64,000 nt of DNA from Mycolicibacterium helvum. GTDB taxonomy: Bacteria > Actinomycetota > Actinomycetes > Mycobacteriales > Mycobacteriaceae. Below the pieces are notes generated by a model. The model worked only from the letters and a program-made list of their open reading frames with translations. It was not told the DNA's origin and did not search any database. Each line of letters opens with the position of its first letter. The first letter of the stretch is position 1. Positions 34,343 through 43,416 of the stretch are shown here, piece by piece. A program made the position numbers and the translations under genes. The stretch covers positions 4,340,001 through 4,404,000 of the forward strand of contig NZ_AP022596.1 in NCBI RefSeq assembly GCF_010731895.1. Reading direction: 5' to 3'.

Positions 34343-35479
34343 CTAGGGGCGAGTCAGTTTCGCGTACCGCGCGCGGTGCTCATCGGTGGAACCGAACTCG
34401 TACTGCAGCGCGGTGAGCCGCTTGAAGTAGTGGCCGATCGCCAGTTCCTCGGTCATGCCCATGCCGCCGTGTAACTGGACGGCGTTCTGGCCAAGGAATC
34501 GGGCAGCTCGCCCGATGGTCGCCTTGGCCGCTGAGACCGCGCGGGCCCGGGCGTGCGGCTCGGCGTCGAGGTTCAGCACCGCGAGATAGACTGCGGCGAC
34601 GGCCTGCTCGACCTCCATGTACATGTCGACCATGCGATGCTGCAGAACCTGGAAGTGCCCAATCGGCTGACCGAATTGCTGTCGCTGTTTGCAGTATTCG
34701 ACGGTGTCAGACAGCACCTTTCGCATCGCGCCGACCGCCTCCGCGCACACCGCGGCCGCGCCTTCGTCACGGGCCTGCGCCAGCGACGGCGCCACCTCCT
34801 CGGCGAGCAGTGCGTCGGCGGGAAGGCGCAGTTGGCTGATCGTCAGGTCGGCGGCACGCCGATCATCGATGGTGCGGTAGCTGTGAGCCTCCACGCCTGC
34901 CGGTGGTGCGGCCGGGTCGAACTCGGTGAGGAACAGCGAAACCCCCTGGCGGTCCTTGGGTTCACCCGATGTGCGTGCGGTGATCAGCAGATGGGTGGCT
35001 AGCGGTGCGCTGGTGACGACGATCTTCTCGCCGGTGAGCACCCACTCCGAGCCGTCGTGGACCGCCTTCGTCGACACCGAGTGGTCGGCGGCGTCGGGCT
35101 CGGTGCTTGCCACGGCGACGATGGCGCTGCCTTCTGCGATCCGTTCCAGCAGCGTCGCGGCGGCTGGGTGGCCGGATCGCTGCAGCAGGCCGCCGGCGAC
35201 CACGACCGTGTCGATGAAGGGCTCGATCGCCAGCGCACGCCCGAGCTCTTCGGCGATCACCATGATTTCGACGGGGCCCCCACCGATTCCGCCGACAGAC
35301 TCCGGGAAGGCCGCCCCGAGGATGCCCAGCTCGTCGGCAAGGCCGCGCCAGATATCGGGCTGCCAGCCCAACCCGAGCTTGGCCGCGGTGCGACTCTTCT
35401 CGAGGTCGTAGCGGGTGGCCAGAAACTTGCTCAGGCCGTCGCGCAGCAGCTCTTGTTCTTTGTTCAGGTTGAAGTCCAT
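34343..35479 (-). CDS. Acyl-CoA dehydrogenase, small subunit of a pair
   Basis: A 378-residue acyl-CoA dehydrogenase-fold protein. It begins MDFNLNKEQELLRDGLSKFL and ends with LHGGMGMTEELAIGHYFKRL, the pattern of the partner subunit in mycobacterial alpha2beta2 FadE pairs. Its ATG overlaps the stop of the upstream dehydrogenase (TAATG), so the two are made together. Such heterotetramers in mycobacteria act on bulky CoA esters such as steroid side chains; FadE17/FadE18 would be a comparison. Substrate unknown. Confidence 0.85.
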   Translation of the reverse strand: MDFNLNKEQELLRDGLSKFLATRYDLEKSRTAAKLGLGWQPDIWRGLADELGILGAAFPESVGGIGGGPVEIMVIAEELGRALAIEPFIDTVVVAGGLLQRSGHPAAATLLERIAEGSAIVAVASTEPDAADHSVSTKAVHDGSEWVLTGEKIVVTSAPLATHLLITARTSGEPKDRQGVSLFLTEFDPAAPPAGVEAHSYRTIDDRRAADLTISQLRLPADALLAEEVAPSLAQARDEGAAAVCAEAVGAMRKVLSDTVEYCKQRQQFGQPIGHFQVLQHRMVDMYMEVEQAVAAVYLAVLNLDAEPHARARAVSAAKATIGRAARFLGQNAVQLHGGMGMTEELAIGHYFKRLTALQYEFGSTDEHRARYAKLTRP

Positions 35480-36711
35480 TACAGCCCCAATGTCGCCTTG
35501 GCCAGGATGTTGCGCTGAATCTCGTTGCTGCCGGCGTAGATCGAGCCGGCCCGGTCGTTGAAGTAGCGCAGCGCCGCCACCGCCTGCCATGGCTGACCGC
35601 TGACGTAGCCGTCCGCCGGGGGTTCGAAGTCCGAGACTGGGCCGCCGGGCCGGGTGGCGTGCGGCTGATACGCCCGCCCGCGCGGGCCGGCGGCCTCCAT
35701 GGCGAGTTCGGTGATGGCCTGCGAGAGTTCGGTGGACAGGATCTTCAGCATCGACGACGCGGCACCGGGATTGCGGCCCTCGGCAACTGTTGTCAGGACG
35801 CGGTATTCGAGGATCTCGAGCACTTCTGCTCGGATGCGGATGTCGGCGAGTTTTGCTGCGAACGCCGGATCGTCGATCAGCGCGCCGCCGGCCGGGCCCG
35901 GTTGTTCGGTCGCCTCGGTGGCGATCGCGCCGGCCATGGCCTGCAGCGCGGGTGCGGCTGCGCCGCCGCCTCGTTCGAACTCCAGCAAGTATTTGGCCAC
36001 CGTCCAGCCGTCGTCGATCTTGCCGATCACATTCGACTTGGGTACCCGCACGGCGTCGAAGAAGATCTGATTCTGCACTTTCTCGCCGGAGGTCATTACC
36101 AGGGGCCGGATCTCGATACCCGGTGTGCTCATGTCGATGAGCACGAACGTGATGCCCTGCTGTTTCTTGGCCGAGCGTGACGTACGCACCAGCGCGAAGA
36201 TCCAGTTGGCCTCTCCTGCGTGGGTGGTCCAGATCTTGCTGCCGGTGCAGATCAGGTCGTCACCGTCGTCGCTCGCCGCCATCGTCAGCGCGGCCAGGTC
36301 CGAGCCCGCCTCCGGTTCGGAGTAACCCTGGCAGAAGAACACTTCACCGGTCAGGATGCGCGGCAGGAAGTAATCCTTCTGTTCAGTGGTGCCGTAGGCG
36401 ATGATCGCGTGGGCGACCATCCGGATGCCCATCGGCGACAACGACGGCGCCCCGGCCAGCGTCGATTCGCGGCTGAAGATGTAGTGCTGGGTCAGTGTCC
36501 AGTCACAGCCACCGTGCTCGACTGGCCAGGCGGGGGCGGCCCAGCCGCGGTCGTGCAGGATTGCCTGCCACGCCATGCTGGCCTCGTGGTCGGCGTACAC
36601 GCTGGTCATCAGCCGGCCCGCTTGCCGCAGATCGGGGGTGAGTTTCTCGTCCAGGAACGCCCGCACCTCGTCACGGAACTCGAGATCTTTCGCCGACCAC
36701 GACAGGTCCAT
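35479..36711 (-). CDS. Acyl-CoA dehydrogenase, large subunit of a pair
   Basis: A 410-residue acyl-CoA dehydrogenase. FAD-binding and substrate loops are visible: QGYSEPEAGSDLAAL, WTTHAGEANW, and the C-terminal GSIYAGSNEIQRNILAKATL. It would oxidise an acyl-CoA to the 2-enoyl-CoA, sharing an active site with the overlapping partner gene downstream. ATG at 36711 begins MDLSWSAKDLEFRDEV, a standard FadE start. The leader upstream contains two GC-rich hairpins. Confidence 0.87.
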   Translation of the reverse strand: MDLSWSAKDLEFRDEVRAFLDEKLTPDLRQAGRLMTSVYADHEASMAWQAILHDRGWAAPAWPVEHGGCDWTLTQHYIFSRESTLAGAPSLSPMGIRMVAHAIIAYGTTEQKDYFLPRILTGEVFFCQGYSEPEAGSDLAALTMAASDDGDDLICTGSKIWTTHAGEANWIFALVRTSRSAKKQQGITFVLIDMSTPGIEIRPLVMTSGEKVQNQIFFDAVRVPKSNVIGKIDDGWTVAKYLLEFERGGGAAAPALQAMAGAIATEATEQPGPAGGALIDDPAFAAKLADIRIRAEVLEILEYRVLTTVAEGRNPGAASSMLKILSTELSQAITELAMEAAGPRGRAYQPHATRPGGPVSDFEPPADGYVSGQPWQAVAALRYFNDRAGSIYAGSNEIQRNILAKATLGL

Positions 36712-36848
36712 CTGCTGTCCCCTTATCTGCGCACGGCCGTTTTCAGAAGTAACCGTATCCGGCCGGCCCTGGCGGGCCTGCCGAGGGTGCCGTCTGGACC
36801 AATTCTGCGCGGTCGGGTTTGAGGATCCAAGCACCGGGGAATAGTGCT

Positions 36849-36918
36849 GGGGGCCGCCGCGGGCGGCCCCCCAAACGTGACACTGAGAGGCCCGGTCCCT
36901 GGACAAGGGGCCGGGCCT
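36849..36918. terminator. Two GC-rich hairpins, at least one terminator-like
   Basis: Hairpin one: GGGGGCCGCC at 36849-36858 pairs perfectly with 36862-36871 over a 3-base loop. Hairpin two: AGGCCCGGTCCC at 36888-36899 pairs with 36907-36918 and is followed on the plus strand by TTTCG, as in a plus-strand terminator. No plus-strand gene stands directly upstream, so they may instead serve as leader structures of the leftward acyl-CoA dehydrogenase operon. Confidence 0.5.
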
Positions 36919-37020
36919 TTCGTCTGCCCGGGTCAGGTGGCCGTATCTTCCGAATTGGACTCATGAAAGGTCCTGATCTGCAGTCGTCGAACGCCGACCT
37001 GCCCGACGCATCGGAGGCCG

Positions 37021-37662
37021 TTGACCATCAATGACTCGCGCGACAGTTGTCTTGACCTTGTGGTCGACGACGTCACCACATTGCTCGACCGCGCCCCCGG
37101 CCGGGTGGTCGTCGGCATCACCGGGCCGCCCGGGGCGGGCAAGTCGACGATGGCGCTGGCGATGGTGGCGTCCTTCGGCGGCGCGGCGTATCTACCGATG
37201 GACGGCTTCCACTTGTCCAACGCCGCACTGGACCGGCTGGGTTGCCGCGATCGCAAAGGTGCGATCGACACTTTCGACGCCGCGGGCTACCTGGCCACCC
37301 TCGTGCGGGTGGCGGGGGAGTTCGGCCGCCGCGATGTGTACGTGCCAGCTTTCGACCGGCGCCTGGATGAACCGATCGCCGCCGGCCATATCGTGCCTGC
37401 CGCCAGTCGGCTGGTGATCACCGAGGGCAATTACTTGGGTGTGCCCGACGGCGACTGGGCCGCGGTGCGTCCGCTGCTGAACCGACTGTACTACGTCGAC
37501 TGCTCCCCGCAGGTACGGCGGGAACGGTTGGTAGTGCGGCACATTGACGGGGGACGGACGTCGGAGGAGGCGCAAGCCTGGGTCAACGAGGTCGACGAGC
37601 TGAACGCGCGGCTGATCGCCACGACCAGACAGTTCTGCGATCGGGTGGTCGACCGCTGCTGA
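37021..37662 (+). CDS. P-loop nucleoside/sugar kinase-like protein
   Basis: A 213-residue P-loop kinase of the uridine kinase / PRK-like family (similar to fructose-transport kinase FrcK and YggC). Walker A reads GITGPPGAGKST (33-44), followed by YLPMDGFHLSN (the kinase Asp-Gly-Phe-His motif), DTFDAAGY, VPAFDRRLDEP and ITEGNYLG. Start is TTG at 37021, supported by GGAGG 5 bases upstream. It stands alone and its substrate cannot be told; nucleoside or sugar phosphorylation is the family role. Confidence 0.83.
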   Translation: MTINDSRDSCLDLVVDDVTTLLDRAPGRVVVGITGPPGAGKSTMALAMVASFGGAAYLPMDGFHLSNAALDRLGCRDRKGAIDTFDAAGYLATLVRVAGEFGRRDVYVPAFDRRLDEPIAAGHIVPAASRLVITEGNYLGVPDGDWAAVRPLLNRLYYVDCSPQVRRERLVVRHIDGGRTSEEAQAWVNEVDELNARLIATTRQFCDRVVDRC

Positions 37663-37667
37663 CGCGC

Positions 37668-37723
37668 CGAACGTAACGGCAGGGCGCGATTCGGCGCCGA
37701 GTTCCGCCCTGGCGTTGCGTTCG
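37668..37723. terminator. Long two-way terminator hairpin
   Basis: CGAACGTAACGGCAGGGC at 37668-37685 pairs with 37706-37723 at 16 of 18 positions, with a 20-base loop. It fills the gap between the converging kinase and ybdD genes, ending 5 bases from each, so it probably ends both transcripts. Confidence 0.7.
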
Positions 37724-37727
37724 ACGA

Positions 37728-37919
37728 CTAACAGCAGCGCGCGGTCGGGTTGGTGTCGGCGTCGTGGTGGCGCAGGCGCCAGTACTGCGCCTCGGTGAGC
37801 ACCGGCTCACCGGGGTGAGTGCGTGCCCGGTGTTCGACGTAGCGGCGGTAGTGGGAATCACCCATCAATGCGCCGATGTACCAACGGATTTGGCGTGCGG
37901 CGCGGGTAGCGCGTCCCAT
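37728..37919 (-). CDS. ybdD: YbdD/YjiX family small protein, CstA partner
   Basis: A 63-residue protein of the YbdD (DUF466) family, usually encoded directly after CstA and needed with it for peptide or pyruvate uptake. The typical pattern is clear: RQIRWYIGALMGDSHYRRYV, then EHRARTHPGEPVLTEAQYW. To include the conserved N-terminal part the gene must start at 37919, giving a 55-base overlap with the 3' end of cstA in another frame. A shorter start at 37865 (TGATG with the cstA stop) would cut off conserved residues. Confidence 0.85.
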   Translation of the reverse strand: MGRATRAARQIRWYIGALMGDSHYRRYVEHRARTHPGEPVLTEAQYWRLRHHDADTNPTARCC

Positions 37920-40159
37920 TGTTTCTGCACCTCCTTCTCTGCGGAGGTGGTGATCAGGCTGGACGGGCCGAAGATCTTCGACGGCACCGGCGTGTCCTCG
38001 CTGAGCTCACGGCCGCCGCCGCGGATCGCCCGCAGCGCCATGATCACACCGGCGAGGACGACGATGATCACCAAGACGGCGAACACGATCGACAACGTGC
38101 CCTGAATGAAGGTGTTGCGGATGACGGCGTGCAGCTGGTCGGCATTCTTGGCCGAGCCGAAGGTGGTCTTTCCGGCTTCCGTGGCGGCGCGGTACTGGAA
38201 GTGCTGCGTCCAGTAGCCGAGCTTGGGATCGCCGGAGAAGATCTTCTGCCACGACGCGGTGAGGGTGACCACCAGGTCCCACAGCAGCGGGATCCCAGGA
38301 ATCCACGCCCATTTCAGCAGTCCCTTCTTGATCACCACGACGGTCACCACGGTCAGCGCGATCGCGGCCAGCAGCTGGTTGGCGATGCCGAACAGCGGGA
38401 AGAGCGTGTTGATGCCGCCGAGCGGATCGGTGACCCCCATCAGCAGGATCGAACCCCAGCCGGCGACCACGACCAGGCTGCAGATCCAGGCCCCAACCCG
38501 CCAGCTCGGATTGCGCAGCCGCTTGAGCGGACCACCGAGGTTGGCCAGGGCGTCAGAGAGCATGAATCGGGCGACCCGGGTGCCGGCGTCGACGGTGGTC
38601 AGGATGAACAGTGCCTCGAACATGATCGCGAAGTGGTACCAGAACGCCTTCAGTGAGGCACCGCCGAACACCTGATGCAGGACTTCGGACATGCCGAACG
38701 CCAACGTCGGCGCCCCGCCGGTGCGGGAGACGATCGTCTCCTCACCCACACTCGTGGCGGCCTCGGTGATCTCGGCCCCGGTGATCGGAGCGCCGGACAG
38801 GCCGAGGCTGTTGACATATTTGGCAGCCGTCTCGGCGGTGGCGCCGGTCTGGGCTGACGGCGCGTTGATCGCGAAGTACAAATGCTGGTTGAGGATCGCC
38901 GCGGTGATCAGTGCCATGATCGCGACGAACGACTCGGTGAGCATGCCGCCGTAGCCGATCAGCCGCATCTGGCTTTCCTTCTCCAGCAGCTTGGGTGTGG
39001 TGCCCGACGAGATCAGGGAGTGGAAGCCCGACAGTGCGCCGCAGGCGATGGTGATGAACAGGAACGGAAACAGCGAGCCGGCGAACACCGGGCCCGCACC
39101 GCTCTCGGCGAACTTCGAGATTGCCGGGGCCGCCATGATCGGCCGGGCGAGCAGGATGCCCACCGCCAGCAGCGCGATGGTGCCGACCTTCATGAACGTC
39201 GACAGATAGTCGCGTGGCGCCAACAACAACCACACCGGCAGCACCGAGGCGGCCAGCCCGTAGGCGATGATGCACCACGACAGGGTGACCTTGGACAGCG
39301 TGAACCAGTCTGTGCCCCAATCGGTTCCGGCGACCCAGCCGCCGCTGGCCACAGCAAGAAGTAGCAGGACGACACCGATCAGCGAGACCTCGGAGACCCG
39401 GCCAGGCCGCAGGAACCGCAGATACAGGCCCATGAAGATCGCGATCGGGATCGTCATCGCGATGGAGAACACACCCCACGGGCTTTCGGCCAGCGCACCC
39501 ACCACGACCAGGGCCAGCACCGCCAGCAGGATGACCATGATGACCAGCACGGCCACGATGGCCGCGACACCGCCGATCGCGCCGAGTTCGTCGCGGGCCA
39601 TCTGCCCCAGCGAGCGACCGCGTCTGCGGGTGGAGATCGACAGCACCAGGAAGTCCTGGACGCAGCCGGCGAAGACCGCGCCGATGATGATCCAGATCGT
39701 GCCGGGCAGGTAGCCCATCTGCATCGCCAGCACCGGCCCGACCAGCGGGCCGGCCCCGGCGATGGCGGCGAAGTGGTGACCGAACAACACTCGCCGGTCG
39801 GTGGGCATGTAGTCGGTGCCGTTCTCGAAAATCTCCGCCGGCGTGGCGTGCTCGTCGTGGGGACGGACCAGCTTCATCTCGATAAGCCGGGCGTAGAACC
39901 GGTAGCCGATGACGTATGTGCAGATCGCGGCGATGACGAACCAGACGGCGTTGACGGTCTCGCCACGGAAGAAGGCGATCACCGCCCATGCGACCGCCCC
40001 GAGGACGGCGACCGCGCCGAAGATCAGTTTGTGCCGGGTCGTGATCGGCGAGTGGTCGACGACGGCGACCGGCGGCAGATCCTTCTCGGTACGGATGTAG
40101 GTGACGTCGCCCCTGGTCTCCTCGATGTACTCCGACGGCGCGGCGGTCGGTGAAGCCAC
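37865..40159 (-). CDS. cstA: CstA carbon starvation / pyruvate transporter
   Basis: A 764-residue polytopic membrane protein with about 18 helices, matching CstA: YRFYARLIEMKLVRPHDEHA, TPAEIFENGTDYMPTDRRVL, FGHHFAAIAGAGPLVGPVLA, and the C-terminal DAGTRVARFML. CstA/BtsT proteins import pyruvate or peptides in carbon starvation. The start is GTG with GGGAGGAAC directly upstream; an in-frame start further out adds a non-conserved leader. ybdD follows with overlap. In M. tuberculosis cstA adjoins ligB (from memory), whereas here three other genes lie between. Confidence 0.93.
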   Translation of the reverse strand: MASPTAAPSEYIEETRGDVTYIRTEKDLPPVAVVDHSPITTRHKLIFGAVAVLGAVAWAVIAFFRGETVNAVWFVIAAICTYVIGYRFYARLIEMKLVRPHDEHATPAEIFENGTDYMPTDRRVLFGHHFAAIAGAGPLVGPVLAMQMGYLPGTIWIIIGAVFAGCVQDFLVLSISTRRRGRSLGQMARDELGAIGGVAAIVAVLVIMVILLAVLALVVVGALAESPWGVFSIAMTIPIAIFMGLYLRFLRPGRVSEVSLIGVVLLLLAVASGGWVAGTDWGTDWFTLSKVTLSWCIIAYGLAASVLPVWLLLAPRDYLSTFMKVGTIALLAVGILLARPIMAAPAISKFAESGAGPVFAGSLFPFLFITIACGALSGFHSLISSGTTPKLLEKESQMRLIGYGGMLTESFVAIMALITAAILNQHLYFAINAPSAQTGATAETAAKYVNSLGLSGAPITGAEITEAATSVGEETIVSRTGGAPTLAFGMSEVLHQVFGGASLKAFWYHFAIMFEALFILTTVDAGTRVARFMLSDALANLGGPLKRLRNPSWRVGAWICSLVVVAGWGSILLMGVTDPLGGINTLFPLFGIANQLLAAIALTVVTVVVIKKGLLKWAWIPGIPLLWDLVVTLTASWQKIFSGDPKLGYWTQHFQYRAATEAGKTTFGSAKNADQLHAVIRNTFIQGTLSIVFAVLVIIVVLAGVIMALRAIRGGGRELSEDTPVPSKIFGPSSLITTSAEKEVQKQWDALPAPHAKSVGTSAH

Positions 40160-40375
40160 GTGTTCCTCCCTTGACGAGACGTATCTGGGCGAGCGCAGCG
40201 ACGGGAACGTCCCGGTGCTTGGCTGTGGCTCTGATCCTGTCATCCGACCAGTGGCCCATGTCGCAAAGGGCCGCGAAACTCCGCGGGCTTCTCACCCGGG
40301 ATGCCCACCCGGTTGGGGGATGTGACAGCGGGCCAGCTGCGTCACCGTGGTGGAACGACCCCGAGGAGGTTTGCG

Positions 40376-41653
40376 ATGCCGCCCTGGCGACTGCGTGAAT
40401 ACCACGACGAGGACCTGGACCAGGCCATCCAAGTGTGGGACCAGAGCCGGGTGCCGGGGACGGGCGAGCCCGTCTTCACCGTCGCCGAAGTGATGGCGGC
40501 CGCGCGCTCCGGCCAGCCGGCGGTGGTGGCCGAGGTCGGCGATGAGGTCGTCGGCATGGCGGTGGCCCGGACTCAGGGCGAACGCGCCTGGATCCTGTTG
40601 GTGGCCCTGGGTTCGCGCTGGCGGCATCGCGGTATCGGTAGTGCCCTGCTCGGCGACCTGGAACGGCGGCTGCGTTCGCAGGGGGTTCGCCGGATCTGCG
40701 CGGTGTTGCCCGAAGGGGCTGCCGGCACGGCGGCAATGGAGAACTCGGGCTACACCCGCCGGGAAGGACTCGTCTACTTCGAGATGCTGGAGCATCTCGG
40801 ACTCGACCAGGCCAACCTGCTCGATGAACTCGGCGGCCAACTGCTGCCGCCCGGCCTGCTCGGCGAGATGGCCGGCATGGAACTGGAGAAGCAGATCATC
40901 GAACGCCGCATCGTGGACCCGCTGGCGCATCCCGAGGTGGCCGAACGCTACGGCGTGCAGCCGCCCAAGGCGGTCATCCTGTTCGGGCCGCCGGGCACCG
41001 GCAAGACCAGCTTCGCCAAGGCGATCTCGTCACGGCTCGGCTGGCCGTTCGTGGAGTTGTTCCCGTCGCGGCTGGCGGCCACCGGCAACGGCGGCCTGGC
41101 GGCGTCGCTGCGCGAAGCTTTCGCCGAGCTCGCCGAGCTCGACGAGCTGGTGCTGTTCATCGACGAGGTGGAGGAGATCGCCACGGCCCGGTCCGGGGCC
41201 TCTACTGCCGAGCTCGGCGTCACCAACGAGCTGCTGAAACTCATTCCGGCGTTCCGGCAGAAGGACAGTCGGCTCCTGGTGTGTGCCACCAACGCCGTGC
41301 ACTCACTGGACTCGGCGTTCCTGCGGCCCGGTCGGTTCGACTATGTGATCCCGGTCGGCCCGCCGGATCAGCCGGCCCGCCGGGCGGTGTGGCAGCGCTA
41401 CCTCGGCAAGGCCTGCGTGTACGTCGACATCGACCGGCTGGTTGAGGCCTCGGCGTTGTTCACGCCGGCTGATATCGAGTTCGCGGCCCGCAAAGGATCC
41501 CAGGCCGCGTTCGAGCGGGAGGTGCGTCATGGCCGCGGCGAGCCGGCCACCACCGAGGATTACCTCAACGCGATCGGCGAGATCAGGCCGACGCTGACCG
41601 CCGACATGCTCGCCGAATTCGAGCGTGGCAAAGGCGAATTCGCGCGGGTCTGA
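40376..41653 (+). CDS. GNAT acetyltransferase fused to AAA+ ATPase
   Basis: A 425-residue fusion. Residues 1-140 are a GNAT fold with the acetyl-CoA loop RHRGIG (83-88) and ENSGYTRREGLVYFEM as the last strand. Residues about 165-400 are an AAA+ module with Walker A GPPGTGKT (204-211), Walker B LFIDEVEEI (260-268), sensor CATN (303-306) and an arginine-finger-like LRPGRFD (316-322), most like the FtsH/Cdc48 classical clade. No protease domain is present. GAGGAGG precedes the ATG. An unfoldase or remodeller coupled to acetylation is conceivable, but no function is known to me. It is divergent from cstA. Confidence 0.87.
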   Translation: MPPWRLREYHDEDLDQAIQVWDQSRVPGTGEPVFTVAEVMAAARSGQPAVVAEVGDEVVGMAVARTQGERAWILLVALGSRWRHRGIGSALLGDLERRLRSQGVRRICAVLPEGAAGTAAMENSGYTRREGLVYFEMLEHLGLDQANLLDELGGQLLPPGLLGEMAGMELEKQIIERRIVDPLAHPEVAERYGVQPPKAVILFGPPGTGKTSFAKAISSRLGWPFVELFPSRLAATGNGGLAASLREAFAELAELDELVLFIDEVEEIATARSGASTAELGVTNELLKLIPAFRQKDSRLLVCATNAVHSLDSAFLRPGRFDYVIPVGPPDQPARRAVWQRYLGKACVYVDIDRLVEASALFTPADIEFAARKGSQAAFEREVRHGRGEPATTEDYLNAIGEIRPTLTADMLAEFERGKGEFARV

Positions 41654-41794
41654 GCACAGGCCGCCGCGGGGGACCACAGCGCCACACTTCTTAGTGTTAC
41701 CACAAGTTTCTCTTATTTTTCTTAAAGTTGGGGTACGGTCACTTGTCGTAAGGACGCTGACAGCGCACGCGCAGTCGGAACGGAGGCGACAACG

Positions 41795-43402
41795 ATGGCC
41801 GAGCTGGGTTCACACGCGGTGGTTTTGGGTGCCGGCATAGCGGGGCTGCTTGCCGCCAGGGTGCTCGCGGAGTTCTATGAGTCGGTCACCGTGATCGACC
41901 GCGACGGACTGCCCGATCGTGCGGAACAGCGCACGGGCGTGCCGCAGGGGCGACACCTGCACAGTCTCCTCGCCCGTGGCACCCAGGCGATCGGCGAGCT
42001 GTTTCCGGGGCTTCTTGGCGAACTTGGAGCGGCGGGGGCCGTCGTCGATGACGGCCACGACCTGTCGCGGCTCTATGTGCGCGTCGGAGAGTACGAGCTG
42101 AATCCCGCGGGCCGCCTGGCTGATCCGGGAGCACTGGCCACCTACCAGGCCAGCCGGCCGTTTCTGGAGTTCCATCTTCGCCGTCGCGTGAACGCGCTGG
42201 GCAACGTGAGCATCCTCGACCGGAACAACATCGTGGCTCCGGTTCTCGCGGGCAATGCTGTCACCGGCGTGCGAATCATCAACCGCGACAGCGGTACCGC
42301 CTCGACCGTGTCGGCCGCCCTGATTGTTGACGCAACCGGTCGTGCGGGGCGCACCGTGCGCTTTCTGGCGACACAGGGCCTCGGTGTTGTGCCGGAGGAA
42401 AGAGTTCCGCCAACCGGCGGATACTCCAGTCAGCTGCTGCGTATTCCGCCGGGGCGCATCGCGCAGCGGATGGCGTTCGTCAACCAAGGCAGTCGGGCCC
42501 CAGGAGCACTGCTGGTCGCCTATGAACACGACACCTGGATGTTGGCGGTCTCCTGTCCCGCTGAATGCGGCAATCCGCCAAACACATTCGCGGAAATGCT
42601 GCAATTGGCCGAGCCGATGTTTCCGGCGGCGATCGTGGCCGGCTTGCGCGACGCCACGTGTGTGGGGGAGATCTCGATCTCCCGCACTACCGCCGCGGTG
42701 TGGCGACGCTACGACCGAACATCGGATCTGCCGTCCGGCCTGGTGGTTTTCGGCGACGCGTTGTGCAGCCTCAATCCGCTCCACGGACAGGGTATGACGA
42801 TGGCTGCACTGCAGGCACTTGCCCTGCGCGACTGCCTGCGTGCCGGCGACGCCGATCTCCCGCAACGCTTCTTTTCCGCCGCCGCCGAATACATCGGACC
42901 GGTGTGGGCGGCGAATCGCGCGAACGACCGCCCAGTAGCCGCCGCGCAAGGAGCCCCAGCGCGACGATTGAACACTTGGATCCAACGGGCGGCACTGCGG
43001 GCTGCAAGCGCGGATATCGGCGTAGCCGAACGGATTATGCGGGTCCGAGGTCTCATCGATCCGCCCGAACGGCTGCGGGAGCCGTCGTTCTTGGCGCGTA
43101 TTCTGTTCGCCAACCTCCGGCACCCGCGCCCCGCGCTTTACGCCCCGGCCCCTACTGTGCATTCGTCAGTGAGCCAGACCGACGAACGGGAGATCCGTGC
43201 GCTTGTCGACGGTCAGGCCAAGCGTCGCCGAGGGCGAACCGAGATCACCCGGTTGCGGTATCTGACACCCGATGTGGCCCTGATTCAGGCCCGCGCCGCG
43301 ATAACGGGCCGGTTTCGCTGCGGGACGCGGCGTAACACCAGCGTCGCGGTACGGACCGAACACGGTTGGCTGCTGGCCTTTTCGCAGAACATCGCCTATT
43401 GA
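41795..43402 (+). CDS. FAD monooxygenase with a C-terminal SnoaL-like half domain
   Basis: A 535-residue protein. Residues about 8-420 are a PHBH-fold flavoprotein (LGAGIAGLLAARVLAEF; DRDGLPD, GVPQGRHLHSLLARG, typical of the geranylgeranyl-reductase-like/halogenase-like group; VVFGDALCSLNPLHGQGM). The last 75 or so residues (REIRALVDGQAKRRRGRTEI, RYLTPDVALIQARAAI, NTSVAVRTEHGWLLAFSQN) look like the C-terminal half of an SgcJ/EcaC (SnoaL-like) domain, whose N-terminal half is absent. The gene is preceded by an AT-rich promoter stretch and is followed by an isomerase gene 14 bases on, so they form a small operon. Confidence 0.8.
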   Translation: MAELGSHAVVLGAGIAGLLAARVLAEFYESVTVIDRDGLPDRAEQRTGVPQGRHLHSLLARGTQAIGELFPGLLGELGAAGAVVDDGHDLSRLYVRVGEYELNPAGRLADPGALATYQASRPFLEFHLRRRVNALGNVSILDRNNIVAPVLAGNAVTGVRIINRDSGTASTVSAALIVDATGRAGRTVRFLATQGLGVVPEERVPPTGGYSSQLLRIPPGRIAQRMAFVNQGSRAPGALLVAYEHDTWMLAVSCPAECGNPPNTFAEMLQLAEPMFPAAIVAGLRDATCVGEISISRTTAAVWRRYDRTSDLPSGLVVFGDALCSLNPLHGQGMTMAALQALALRDCLRAGDADLPQRFFSAAAEYIGPVWAANRANDRPVAAAQGAPARRLNTWIQRAALRAASADIGVAERIMRVRGLIDPPERLREPSFLARILFANLRHPRPALYAPAPTVHSSVSQTDEREIRALVDGQAKRRRGRTEITRLRYLTPDVALIQARAAITGRFRCGTRRNTSVAVRTEHGWLLAFSQNIAY

Positions 43403-43416
43403 GACGGAGCCCTCTC

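Noticed and set aside
36849..36918. tRNA or known small RNA gene
   Set aside because: No cloverleaf or anticodon arm can be drawn; only two simple hairpins.
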